A stretch of 64,000 nt of DNA, from the NCBI RefSeq assembly GCF_011045035.1, contig NZ_JAALAA010000002.1, positions 1 to 64,000 on the forward strand, read 5' to 3'. Position 1 is the first letter of the stretch; the number at the start of each line of letters is the position of its first letter. The position numbers and the translations under genes are program-made. Origin of the DNA: Nocardioides turkmenicus. GTDB taxonomy: Bacteria > Actinomycetota > Actinomycetes > Propionibacteriales > Nocardioidaceae. The notes beneath the pieces were generated by a model. That model was not told the origin of the DNA, did no database searches, and saw only the letters and a program-made list of their open reading frames with translations. Of the stretch, positions 50,190-57,367 are shown one piece after another.

Positions 50190-51571
50190 CCGACATGGGT
50201 CCTAGAGGCGCGATGATGAACGTCTTGAAGCAGTACGTGGCCACCGCCAATCCAGAGGAAGTCGAAGCGCGGCTGAACGACTGGGAAACCGCAAAGCGCA
50301 CCTTCGAAGAACTCGCCCGCGATCTCGACCTTGCGGCCAGGCGGGTGCCAGAGGCATTTGAGGAGACTTCTTACACCGCAAGTGCGGCCCAGGAAGCGTT
50401 CAGAACCTCGGCAACCAAGCTGACGAACAAGGTTCAACAGCTCACTGCTGCCATAGACGCTCTCTCCCAAGCGCAGACCACGACACGGAACGCCCAGAAG
50501 ACCCACGAAAAGCTCGAACAGACGCTTTCTTTCGAACCTGTCTCTGCGCCAGACGCGTCATCGTCAAAGTATGCCCAGTCCGGCCCTGGCATCGATTCGG
50601 CTCAGGCGGTTCAGAATCAGAAGGCTCTGCAAGCCGATCGCAATGCGTACAACGCTCAGCAGGCGGCGATCGCAGACGCCGAGGCGGCCGCGGCCAAACA
50701 GATCGAGGTCGTCGATCAGCAGAACTACACCTCGCAGCCCCCTGTTCGTGCGCTGACCGAGGAGCCCGGCACTCCGAACGATCCCGCCCCGCAGCCTCCC
50801 TCGTCACCCGGCTCCTACAGCGCCATCGCGGCGTCCCAAGCCCGGATGGCGAAGTACAACTCCGGCACGCTCTACCCCGAGGGCTGGGGCCACGAGCTGA
50901 TCGCCCAGGAGAAGGCGAACATCGAGGCGGCGAAGGCTGAGAACATCCCCGAGTGGAACGGCACGCAGTGGGTGAACGCCGACGGCTCGCCGGCGCCGTC
51001 GACGTCGTACGCGATGGTCGAGACGGCTGATGGTCTCGCGCCGCTCGCGGGCGGTGCGGGTGGCATGACCGCGCTCGCGATCGGCGGCGGTGGGGCTCTG
51101 CTCGGTGCTGGTGTGGCGAAGGCGCTTGCCAGCAAGTTCGCTGCCGGAGCCTCGGCGAAGGCCGCGACGGCGGGTGCGACGTCGAGGTCTGCGGCCGCCC
51201 GGGCCGGTGCTGCCGGTGCCCGCGCGAGTGCTGGCGCAGGCGCTGGAGCGCGCGGGGCCGGAGCAGGCGTACGTGGCGCGGGCGCCGGAACAGGTGCCCG
51301 GGGTGCCGGGGCAGGCGCAGGCGCGCGCGGGACCCGAGGCGGTCCGACCGGCGCGGGCAGCCGGGCCGGGCGCGGCGGAGTCGGCGGGGCCGGCGGCCGC
51401 GGCGGCAAGAAGAACGACCGGCGCAACGGTCAGGACCAGGACTGGCAGGCCGACTACAGCGACGACTGGACCGAGAGCGCCAGCGACGTTCTGGACCCCA
51501 ACGCGTCCCGCGGCTGGACCCCGAGCACTCCTCAGGGCGACGAGACCGGCAAGAACGGCCGGAAGGCCTAG
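50186..51571 (+). CDS. WXG100/PPE-like protein with Ala/Gly/Arg-rich domain
   Basis: A 461-residue protein in three parts. Residues 1-120 are helical (NPEEVEARLNDWETAKRTFEELARDLDLAARRVPEAFEETSYTASAAQEAFRTSATKL) like WXG100 or PPE N-terminal domains, with coiled-coil character. A Gln/Pro linker and a YNSGTLYPEGWGHELIAQEKANIEAAK block follow. From about 295 there is a hydrophobic Gly/Ala segment and then a long Ala/Gly/Arg low-complexity stretch. The acidic C-terminus holds two Trp (QDWQADYSDDWTESASDVLDP). The first half has modest GC; the second is extremely GC-rich. GAGGAGGG precedes the start. A secreted substrate of a type VII system is the best guess. No secretion machinery is nearby. Confidence 0.6.
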   Translation: MTDMGPRGAMMNVLKQYVATANPEEVEARLNDWETAKRTFEELARDLDLAARRVPEAFEETSYTASAAQEAFRTSATKLTNKVQQLTAAIDALSQAQTTTRNAQKTHEKLEQTLSFEPVSAPDASSSKYAQSGPGIDSAQAVQNQKALQADRNAYNAQQAAIADAEAAAAKQIEVVDQQNYTSQPPVRALTEEPGTPNDPAPQPPSSPGSYSAIAASQARMAKYNSGTLYPEGWGHELIAQEKANIEAAKAENIPEWNGTQWVNADGSPAPSTSYAMVETADGLAPLAGGAGGMTALAIGGGGALLGAGVAKALASKFAAGASAKAATAGATSRSAAARAGAAGARASAGAGAGARGAGAGVRGAGAGTGARGAGAGAGARGTRGGPTGAGSRAGRGGVGGAGGRGGKKNDRRNGQDQDWQADYSDDWTESASDVLDPNASRGWTPSTPQGDETGKNGRKA

Positions 51572-51578
51572 CACTACG

Positions 51579-51616
51579 CGAAACCGGCCGTCGGATGAAT
51601 CCGACGGCCGGTTTCG
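51579..51616. terminator. Bidirectional terminator hairpin
   Basis: Perfect 18-bp arms (CGAAACCGGCCGTCGGAT and its complement) around GA, between the WXG-like gene and the converging membrane protein gene. Confidence 0.88.
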
Positions 51617-51622
51617 TGTACG

Positions 51623-52120
51623 TCAGGCGACCTTGTTCATCTCGCCCGTGTGCTCGATGTCCTCGTCGAGCTGGTGGCGAGCGTCGGGGTGGCCGTGGAA
51701 GTGCTTGTAGGAGTAGCCCAGGACGGCGAGAGCGATGATGCAGGAGCCCAGCAGCGTCACGCCGGTCCACTCACCGCCGAGGAGCCACAGCGAAGCCTCG
51801 AGCGGCCACCAGTGCGGCGCGGGCGGCCTGATCAGGAAGACGACGCCGACGGCACCGATCGAGAGCGCTCCGAGCGTGGACAGGATGATCCGTGGCCAGG
51901 TCTCGACGCCCTCGGCGGCCCCGCGCAGGGCCCGGAGGCGGACCGGCTCGACGTAACGGCGAGCCCACGCGTACTGACGAGAGAGCACAGCAAGCCCACC
52001 GAAGAGCATCAACAGCCCCGGACCCGGCAACACCATCGCCGCGATCCCGGCGACCACGAGCAGCCAGCCGAGGGTCTCCAGGGCGAGCCGCTTCGCTGCG
52101 GCTCCTGCGAGGGACTTCAT
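51623..52120 (-). CDS. PGPGW-type transmembrane protein
   Basis: A 165-residue membrane protein. ETLGWLLVVAGIAAMVLPGPGLLMLFGGLAVLSRQYAWARRYVEP has the two helices and the PGPG turn of the putative transmembrane PGPGW family. Two more helices follow, and the C-terminus is His/Asp-rich (HFHGHPDARHQLDEDIEH). The function is unknown. ATG at 52120 is chosen as it starts right before the first helix; an upstream ATG at 52183 would add an atypical leader. Confidence 0.8.
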   Translation of the reverse strand: MKSLAGAAAKRLALETLGWLLVVAGIAAMVLPGPGLLMLFGGLAVLSRQYAWARRYVEPVRLRALRGAAEGVETWPRIILSTLGALSIGAVGVVFLIRPPAPHWWPLEASLWLLGGEWTGVTLLGSCIIALAVLGYSYKHFHGHPDARHQLDEDIEHTGEMNKVA

Positions 52121-52179
52121 GCCAATAGCCTGCCATTCCGGGACAACCCCGAGAACAACCAGGGGAATCTTACGAGGGG

Positions 52180-52554
52180 TCATGCGGCCAGGTCGTACTT
52201 GACACCCTCAGGGCTCGGGAAGGTCAGCCAGAGGACCGCGAGGACGATGTCGCCGATGATCGGTACGACCAGGATCAGCTGCCACCACCCCGAACGGTTG
52301 ATGTCGTGCAGCCGTCGGGCGCCGAGCGCGATGGTCGGCACGAACGCGACCAGCGCGTAGAGACCGATCACGAGGCTCACCACGTCGTTGCGTGCCAGCA
52401 CGAGGACGATGAGCAGCAGAAGGTTCACGAGCATCGGCCAGAGCAGCTCCGTGCGGCTGGCGCGACCCGAGAATGTCGCGTACTTCTTCCAGAACCGCGC
52501 GTACGCCTCGGTGATCGAGGCAGCACGAAGCGGCTGGTCAATGGGGATCGTCAC
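52180..52554 (-). CDS. DUF805 membrane protein
   Basis: A 124-residue protein of the DUF805 family: a short N-terminal soluble part (ITEAYARFWKKYATFSGRASRTELLW, the F-GR-R-E--W block), then three to four helices with GARRLHDINRSGWWQLI, the family hallmark. The role is unknown. The GTG start is preceded by TAAGGT with an eight-base gap, a leaderless-type promoter. Stands alone between the PGPGW gene and the pckG terminator. Confidence 0.9.
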   Translation of the reverse strand: MTIPIDQPLRAASITEAYARFWKKYATFSGRASRTELLWPMLVNLLLLIVLVLARNDVVSLVIGLYALVAFVPTIALGARRLHDINRSGWWQLILVVPIIGDIVLAVLWLTFPSPEGVKYDLAA

Positions 52555-52562
52555 GGGCAGGA

Positions 52563-52568
52563 ACCTTA
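52563..52568 (-). promoter_or_regulatory. Leaderless-type -10 box (TAAGGT)
   Basis: TAAGGT on the minus strand, eight bases before the GTG at 52554. Confidence 0.45.
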
Positions 52569-52671
52569 GGTGGGCGGGATCGGCCGCGTAAATGTCTGGC
52601 CGGGCATCTGTTCCAGATCAGTACAAAGTTCATCTTCCCGTAGGAAACGGACGCAGACGGAAACATGAAGA

Positions 52672-52704
52672 GGCGGCGTACGGAACGAAATCCCGTACGC
52701 CGCC
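52672..52704 (-). terminator. Terminator hairpin after pckG
   Basis: GGCGGCGTACGG and CCGTACGCCGCC, perfect 12-bp arms around a nine-base loop, 16 bases past the pckG stop. Confidence 0.8.
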
Positions 52705-52720
52705 CCCGGCTGTGGCTCGA

Positions 52721-54562
52721 TCAGGCCTGAGCGGCCTCGTCGATGGCAGCAGCGACGCGCTTGTGCGCCTCCCAGATCTCCTCGGGCAGCTTGAACTGCT
52801 TGAGGTGCTCCTCGCGGAAGCCCATCTCCTGCTTCCAGCGGGCGAGGTCGAGGGAGAGGATCCGGTCGAGGTCCTTCTGCGGCAGGTCGAGTCCGCGCAG
52901 GTCGAGCTCGTCCTCGGTCGGGATGATGCCGACGGGGCTCTGCTGGCCCTTGACCTCACCCTTCTTGAACTGCAGCAGCCACAGCAGCGCGCGCACGTTC
53001 TCGCGGTAGCCGGGCCACAGGAAGTGACCGTCCTCGGCGTCGCGCTGGAACCAGTTGACGTGGGCGAAGACCGGCTTGTCGGTGGCCTCGCCGATGATCT
53101 TCAGCCAGTGGCGGGCGTAGTCGCCCTCCTCGTAGGCGAGGAACGGACGCATCGACATCGGGTCGTAGCGGAGCACGCCCTCGAGGCCGTCGGCCGCGGC
53201 GGTCGCCTCGGCACCCAGGGTCAGGCCGTCGTAGACGCCCTCGGCCACGTCGGTGATCGCACGGATCAGCGGCTCGCGGTCACGGGTGCGGCCACCGAAG
53301 ATGATCGCGTCGATCGGCACACCGGCGGCGTCGTCGAAGTCGGGCGCGGCGTTGGGCACCTGCGAGATCGGCGTGGTGAACCGGGAGTTGGGATGGGCCC
53401 AGGGCTCGCTCAGCTCGTCGTCGATCCGGTCGGCGATGCGCTCGCCCTTCCAGTCGATCCAGCCGTCGAGATCGTCCGGGTGGTGCTTGGTGAGCCCCTC
53501 CCACCAGACCTCCTGGGTCTTCTCGTTGTAGGCGACGTTCGTGAAGATCGCGCCCGAGCCCGGCAGGATCGCCTGGATGGCGCCCGGGTTGGTCTTCTCG
53601 TTGGTGTCCTTGGCGACACCGAAGACGCCGTTCTCCGGGTTGAAGGCGCGCAGCTTGCCGTCCTCGCCCACCCAGATCCAGGCGATGTCGTCGCCATAGA
53701 AGGTGACCTCGTAGCGCTCACCGAGGGCGTCGGGCGAGAGCGTCATCGAGAGGTTGGTCTTGCCGGAGGCCGAGGGGAAGCCGCCGACGACGTGGAACTC
53801 CTCGCCGGTCTCCTTGTCCTTGATGCCCAGCAGCAGGAACTGCTCGGCCAGGAACTTGCCGGAGGCGCGGCCGTCGTAGCAGGCCTGGCGCAGGCCGTGG
53901 GCGATCTTGCCCAGCAGCGCGTTGCCGCCGTAGGAGGAGCCGAAGTGGAGGATCGTACGCTGGTCGGCGACCGTCGCGAACAGACGCTGGTCGTCGTCGG
54001 TCCCCTGCCCGAGGTTGGGCAGGTCGCCGGTCACGTGCACGGCACGGACGAACGAGTTCGGGTCCTCGAGGTTGTTGATGTAGTCGATGCCGACGCGGGC
54101 CATCCGGATCATCTGCTGCACGACCGGGCGGCTGTCGGTGAGCTCGACGCCGGCGGCGTAGGCCTCGAGCGGGCTGCCCGCGGGAGCCATCAGGTAGGGG
54201 ATGACGTACATCGTCTTGCCCTTGGAGGCACCGGTCATCCGCTCGGTGAGCGTCTTGACGGTCTCGTCGGCCGGCTTCCAGTTGTTGTAGACGCCCTTGT
54301 CCTCCGGGTTGGAGGTGGCGACCACGGTGCGCTCCTCGGAGCGCGCGGTGTCCTTGCTGTAGGAACGGCTGTAGTAGCGACCGCCCGTCACCGGGAGCAG
54401 TTCACCAGCCTCCAGCGACTCCTGGAGGAGCCGCTCGTCGTCGGCCGCGCTGACAACCTCGATCCGCTCGGCTCCGGTCACCCCTGCCCAGTAGGAGACA
54501 TACTCCCGCACATGAGGATTCGTCAGCCCCGCCTCATCGAGGACCTTGTCCACGTCAACCAT
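52721..54562 (-). CDS. pckG: Phosphoenolpyruvate carboxykinase (GTP)
   Basis: A 613-residue enzyme converting oxaloacetate and GTP to phosphoenolpyruvate, the entry of gluconeogenesis. RSEERTVVATSNPEDKGVYNNWKPADE, FGSSYGGNALLGKIAHGLRQA, the P-loop GFPSASGKTNLSM and WLLQFKKGEVKGQQSPVGIIPTEDELDL are GTP-type PEPCK blocks. The P-loop Cys that is nearly constant in the family (PSACGKTN) is Ser here; the Cys is not essential for catalysis, so activity is expected. The ATG at 54562 follows GAAGGG. The leader contains an inverted repeat with promoter-like elements. Confidence 0.96.
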   Translation of the reverse strand: MVDVDKVLDEAGLTNPHVREYVSYWAGVTGAERIEVVSAADDERLLQESLEAGELLPVTGGRYYSRSYSKDTARSEERTVVATSNPEDKGVYNNWKPADETVKTLTERMTGASKGKTMYVIPYLMAPAGSPLEAYAAGVELTDSRPVVQQMIRMARVGIDYINNLEDPNSFVRAVHVTGDLPNLGQGTDDDQRLFATVADQRTILHFGSSYGGNALLGKIAHGLRQACYDGRASGKFLAEQFLLLGIKDKETGEEFHVVGGFPSASGKTNLSMTLSPDALGERYEVTFYGDDIAWIWVGEDGKLRAFNPENGVFGVAKDTNEKTNPGAIQAILPGSGAIFTNVAYNEKTQEVWWEGLTKHHPDDLDGWIDWKGERIADRIDDELSEPWAHPNSRFTTPISQVPNAAPDFDDAAGVPIDAIIFGGRTRDREPLIRAITDVAEGVYDGLTLGAEATAAADGLEGVLRYDPMSMRPFLAYEEGDYARHWLKIIGEATDKPVFAHVNWFQRDAEDGHFLWPGYRENVRALLWLLQFKKGEVKGQQSPVGIIPTEDELDLRGLDLPQKDLDRILSLDLARWKQEMGFREEHLKQFKLPEEIWEAHKRVAAAIDEAAQA

Positions 54563-54594
54563 TCCGACACCCTTCAAAGTTTCGCCGATTGCAG

Positions 54595-54638
54595 GCACGT
54601 TACCCCAGTTGAAGAGGCCTCCAACCGGGGTACCGTGC
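54595..54638 (-). promoter_or_regulatory. pckG promoter with overlapping inverted repeat
   Basis: Arms at 54595-54611 and 54621-54638 match 15 of 17 (GCACG-TACCCC-GTTG type) around AAGAGGCCT. On the minus strand TTGGAG (54619-54624) and TAACGT (54597-54602), 16 bp apart, could be -35 and -10, so a repressor bound to the repeat would cover the promoter. Confidence 0.55.
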
Positions 54639-54893
54639 ACCAGAGTGGGTCATCGGTCACGGGCCTGGACAATTGATCGATCCAACTGCAGGCGATGTTC
54701 CGATAGCCGGTCCCGAGACCCCCGTGACCCCCATGTCTAAGTGAGAAACGCCTCATTTCGGAGGTCGGTCCGTAATGTGGATGTGACGCCCAAGTCGCAT
54801 GGTGACACGAATTACATCTAAGGTTTCGCGGGTGATCCCCCAACACACTTCCGTTGAATTGTTTCAATTCCTGCGCGGTCCAGAGGTCGGCTG
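54639..54893. other. 255-bp intergenic region before the VTT-like gene
   Basis: This lower-GC region has no gene. It contains TTGATCGATCCAA (near-palindrome, about 54672-54684), TTACATCTAAGGT, which may hold a -10 for the rightward gene, and a GAATTG-TTT-CAATTC palindrome at 54856-54870, 24 bases before that gene's start. Confidence 0.45.
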
Positions 54894-55355
54894 ATGGACC
54901 TCGTTCTCGGGACCTTCGCCGCGTCCTTCACCGGAGGACTCTTCCCCGTCATCAACTTCGAGACCTACCTCGCGGTGGCCGCCTCGAACCTGACCTTCTC
55001 GGCTCTCATCCTCGCCCTGGTGGCGGGAATCGGCCAGACCAGCTCCAAGGTCGTCTGGTACTACGCCGGCCACGGCACCACCTCCCTCCCCTTCGTCCGC
55101 AAGAAGATGTCGTGCGAGAAGTGGCAGCGGCGGATGGAGAAGTGGGAGCGACGTACGCAGGGACGACCCGCCTACGCGGGCGGCCTGCTCGCCGTCGCAG
55201 CGCTCAGCGGCCTCCCGCCGCTGGCGATCCTCGCGGTCGTCTACGGCTCGCTCAAGGCCAACCTGATGCTCTTCGTCGGGATCACGTTCGTGGGTCGCGT
55301 ACTCCGGTCCTGGATGATCCTCGAGGCGGCGGCGTTCGCCTGGTTGCGGACATAG
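54894..55355 (+). CDS. Small membrane protein, VTT/DedA-like
   Basis: A 153-residue membrane protein. FPVINFETYLAVAASN, LVAGIGQTSSKVVWYYAGHG and LSGLPPLAILAVVYGSLKANLMLF follow the block order of VTT (DedA/YqaA-like) proteins, lipid scramblase-like transporters, with a polar loop of basic residues (KKMSCEKWQRRMEKWERRTQ). It is shorter than standard DedA proteins. AGAGG lies eight bases before the ATG, and a palindrome is in the leader. Confidence 0.7.
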   Translation: MDLVLGTFAASFTGGLFPVINFETYLAVAASNLTFSALILALVAGIGQTSSKVVWYYAGHGTTSLPFVRKKMSCEKWQRRMEKWERRTQGRPAYAGGLLAVAALSGLPPLAILAVVYGSLKANLMLFVGITFVGRVLRSWMILEAAAFAWLRT

Positions 55356-55379
55356 GGCCTGCAAGGCATCGACTGGTTC

Positions 55380-55385
55380 TAGGCT
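55380..55385 (+). promoter_or_regulatory. Leaderless-type -10 box (TAGGCT)
   Basis: TAGGCT, six bases before the ATG at 55392. No ribosome site. Confidence 0.45.
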
Positions 55386-55391
55386 GTGCGC

Positions 55392-56540
55392 ATGCCTCAG
55401 CCAGCCGGATTCGTCGGAGTCACCGCCAACCTCGGTCTCAAGGAGGGCGCTGACGACTTCGCCGTCGTCGCCGCCCCCTCGGGCCGGGTCACGAGCGCAG
55501 CGGTCTTCACCCGTTCCCGCTTCGCCGGCCCCTCGGTGCTGCTCTCCCGCGCCTCGGACCTCTCCGCGTTCCGCGGCATGGTGACGATCTCGAAGAACGC
55601 CAACGTCGCGACCGGCCCGACGGGCGAGGCCAACGCCCTGGAGGTACGCCGCCGGGCGGCCGAGATCGTCGGGGTGCGCCCCGAGGAGCTGCTGGTCGCG
55701 TCGACCGGCGTGATCGGTGTGCAGTACCCGATGGACGTGCTCACCCCCGCGCTGGAGAAGCTCGTCGGCACCGCCGGCGAGGCCGACTTCGAGGCCGCCG
55801 CGGCGGCGATCATGACGACCGACACGATCGCCAAGATCGAGACCCGGACCGTCGGCGGGGCGACCATCGTCGGGATCGCCAAGGGCGTCGGGATGCTCGA
55901 GCCCGACATGGCCACGATGCTGACCTACTTCTTCACCGACGCCGAGGTGCCCGCCGCCGAGCTCGACGCGGCCTTCCGCCGGGTCGTCGACCGCACCTAC
56001 AACGCCGTCTCGATCGACACCGACACCTCGACCTCCGACACGGCGGCGATCTTCGCGTCCGGTGCGGCGGGCGCGGTCGACCTCGCCGAGTTCGAGGCGG
56101 CGCTCTACGACGCCGCGCTCGCGCTGGTGAAGAAGATCGCCTCCGACGGCGAGGGTGCCTCCAAGCTGATCACGGTCTCGGTCACCGGCGCCCGCGACGA
56201 CGCCCAGGCCAAGCGGGTCGGCAAGGCGATCGTCAACTCGCCCCTGGTCAAGACCGCGGTCCACGGCGCCGACCCCAACTGGGGCCGGGTCGCGATGGCC
56301 ATCGGCAAGCTCCGCGAGGAGACCGACATCTCCCCCGAGCACGTCCGCATCGCCTTCGGCGGCACCGAGACCTACCCCGCCCAGGTCTCGGCAAATCTAT
56401 TGGCGGATTTGTCGACTTATCTGTCTGGTGAAGAGGTCTCGATCGAGGTCGACCTCGGCATCGCCTCGGGTGAGTTCACCGTCTACGGCTGCGACCTCAC
56501 CGACGGCTACATCCGCATCAACGCCGACTACACGACGTAA
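55392..56540 (+). CDS. ArgJ/ornithine acetyltransferase-family protein (orphan)
   Basis: A 382-residue Ntn-fold acetyltransferase relative. The self-cleavage/nucleophile motif KGVGMLEPDMATML keeps the Thr that becomes the active residue after splitting into two chains. HGADPNWGRVAMAIG and STGVIGVQYPMDVL are also ArgJ features. The oxyanion region reads ISKNANVATGPTG where typical ArgJ has NSGNANACTG. No other arg gene adjoins it, so it may be a second copy with another acyl acceptor. The reading frame holds an A/T-rich patch (56395-56425) with ATTTGTCGAC. Confidence 0.8.
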   Translation: MPQPAGFVGVTANLGLKEGADDFAVVAAPSGRVTSAAVFTRSRFAGPSVLLSRASDLSAFRGMVTISKNANVATGPTGEANALEVRRRAAEIVGVRPEELLVASTGVIGVQYPMDVLTPALEKLVGTAGEADFEAAAAAIMTTDTIAKIETRTVGGATIVGIAKGVGMLEPDMATMLTYFFTDAEVPAAELDAAFRRVVDRTYNAVSIDTDTSTSDTAAIFASGAAGAVDLAEFEAALYDAALALVKKIASDGEGASKLITVSVTGARDDAQAKRVGKAIVNSPLVKTAVHGADPNWGRVAMAIGKLREETDISPEHVRIAFGGTETYPAQVSANLLADLSTYLSGEEVSIEVDLGIASGEFTVYGCDLTDGYIRINADYTT

Positions 56541-56548
56541 CAGCCGCT

Positions 56549-56675
56549 CGCTGGTCGAGCCGCAAGGCCGGCCACGGCCGAGCGTGTCGAGACCAACACA
56601 GTCCTGTCGACCGCCGAGGGGACCGTGTTGGTCTCGACACGCCTCCGCCTAGCGGCTCCGGCGGCTCGACCAGCG
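56549..56675. repeat. 127-bp imperfect palindromic repeat
   Basis: Outer arms CGCTGGTCGAGCCG (56549-56562) and complement (56662-56675), inner 17-bp arms at 56583-56599 and 56625-56641, with a 25-base loop. The left half recurs inside recC at 48008-48056. It is probably a member of a dispersed actinobacterial palindromic family, and it may act as a terminator between the converging genes. Confidence 0.85.
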
Positions 56676-56686
56676 CGGGACGGCGC

Positions 56687-57367
56687 CTACCCGACCTGGG
56701 CCTGGTCCGAAGAGCCTCGGGCGAGGAGCGCCGAGGCGCGGCGTACGACCAGCTCGACCACGTCGGGATGCGGGCCGATGACGTCGGCGACGGTCTCGGC
56801 GCCGGCGGCCTCGGCACGTGCCCGGACCATGTCGGAGAAGAAGCCGGGGGCGAGCAGATAGGGGGAGACGGCGTCGCCGGGGCGTACGACCTCGTCGAGG
56901 GCGGGGGCGCCGGAGCCGGAGACGGTGGCGACCCGGACCGGGCCGCCCCAGGCCTCCGCCAGCAGCCGGCCGGCCGCGGCGATGTCGGCGCGAGCCGAGG
57001 GGTCGTTGGAGCCGGCAGCGACCAAGACGACAGGATGACCAGGCGAAACACCCGCCGCGACCAATCGGGAGACCTGCGCCGAGGCGAGCAGCGGGTCGGG
57101 ACCGAGAGCGCGGCCCATCGTCACCGGCATCCCCGCGACGGCCTGCGGCAGGTCGACCTTGATGTGGTAGCCGGTCGAGAGCAGCAGCGGGACCACGACC
57201 GAGGGCTGGCGGTCGGCCAGGACATCGGTGAGCAGCGGTTCGCAGAGCTCCACGTACGCGGCCCTCGACTCCATCCCCAGAGCGCGGCCCGCGCGCTTGG
57301 CGATGATCGAGGCGACCGCGTTGCCGAGCAGCTGCCGGGTGCCGTGGGCGGCGACGACGAGCCTCAT
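56687..57367 (-). CDS. Sirohydrochlorin chelatase (CbiX/SirB-like)
   Basis: A 226-residue two-lobe chelatase that inserts iron (or cobalt) into sirohydrochlorin, the last step to siroheme. LVVAAHGTRQLLGN (metal-binding His), VELCEPLLTDVLADRQPSVVVPLLLSTGYHIKVDLP and the second lobe VVLVAAGSNDPSARAD ... LLAPGFFSDMVRARAE match this family. The ATG overlaps the nnaR stop (ATGA). Siroheme is the cofactor of NirB encoded just upstream, so the gene completes the nitrite reduction set. Confidence 0.88.
   Translation of the reverse strand: MRLVVAAHGTRQLLGNAVASIIAKRAGRALGMESRAAYVELCEPLLTDVLADRQPSVVVPLLLSTGYHIKVDLPQAVAGMPVTMGRALGPDPLLASAQVSRLVAAGVSPGHPVVLVAAGSNDPSARADIAAAGRLLAEAWGGPVRVATVSGSGAPALDEVVRPGDAVSPYLLAPGFFSDMVRARAEAAGAETVADVIGPHPDVVELVVRRASALLARGSSDQAQVG

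Noticed and set aside
54563..54893. tRNA or riboswitch in the pckG upstream region
   Set aside because: No cloverleaf or known riboswitch core could be folded by eye; only inverted repeats are visible.
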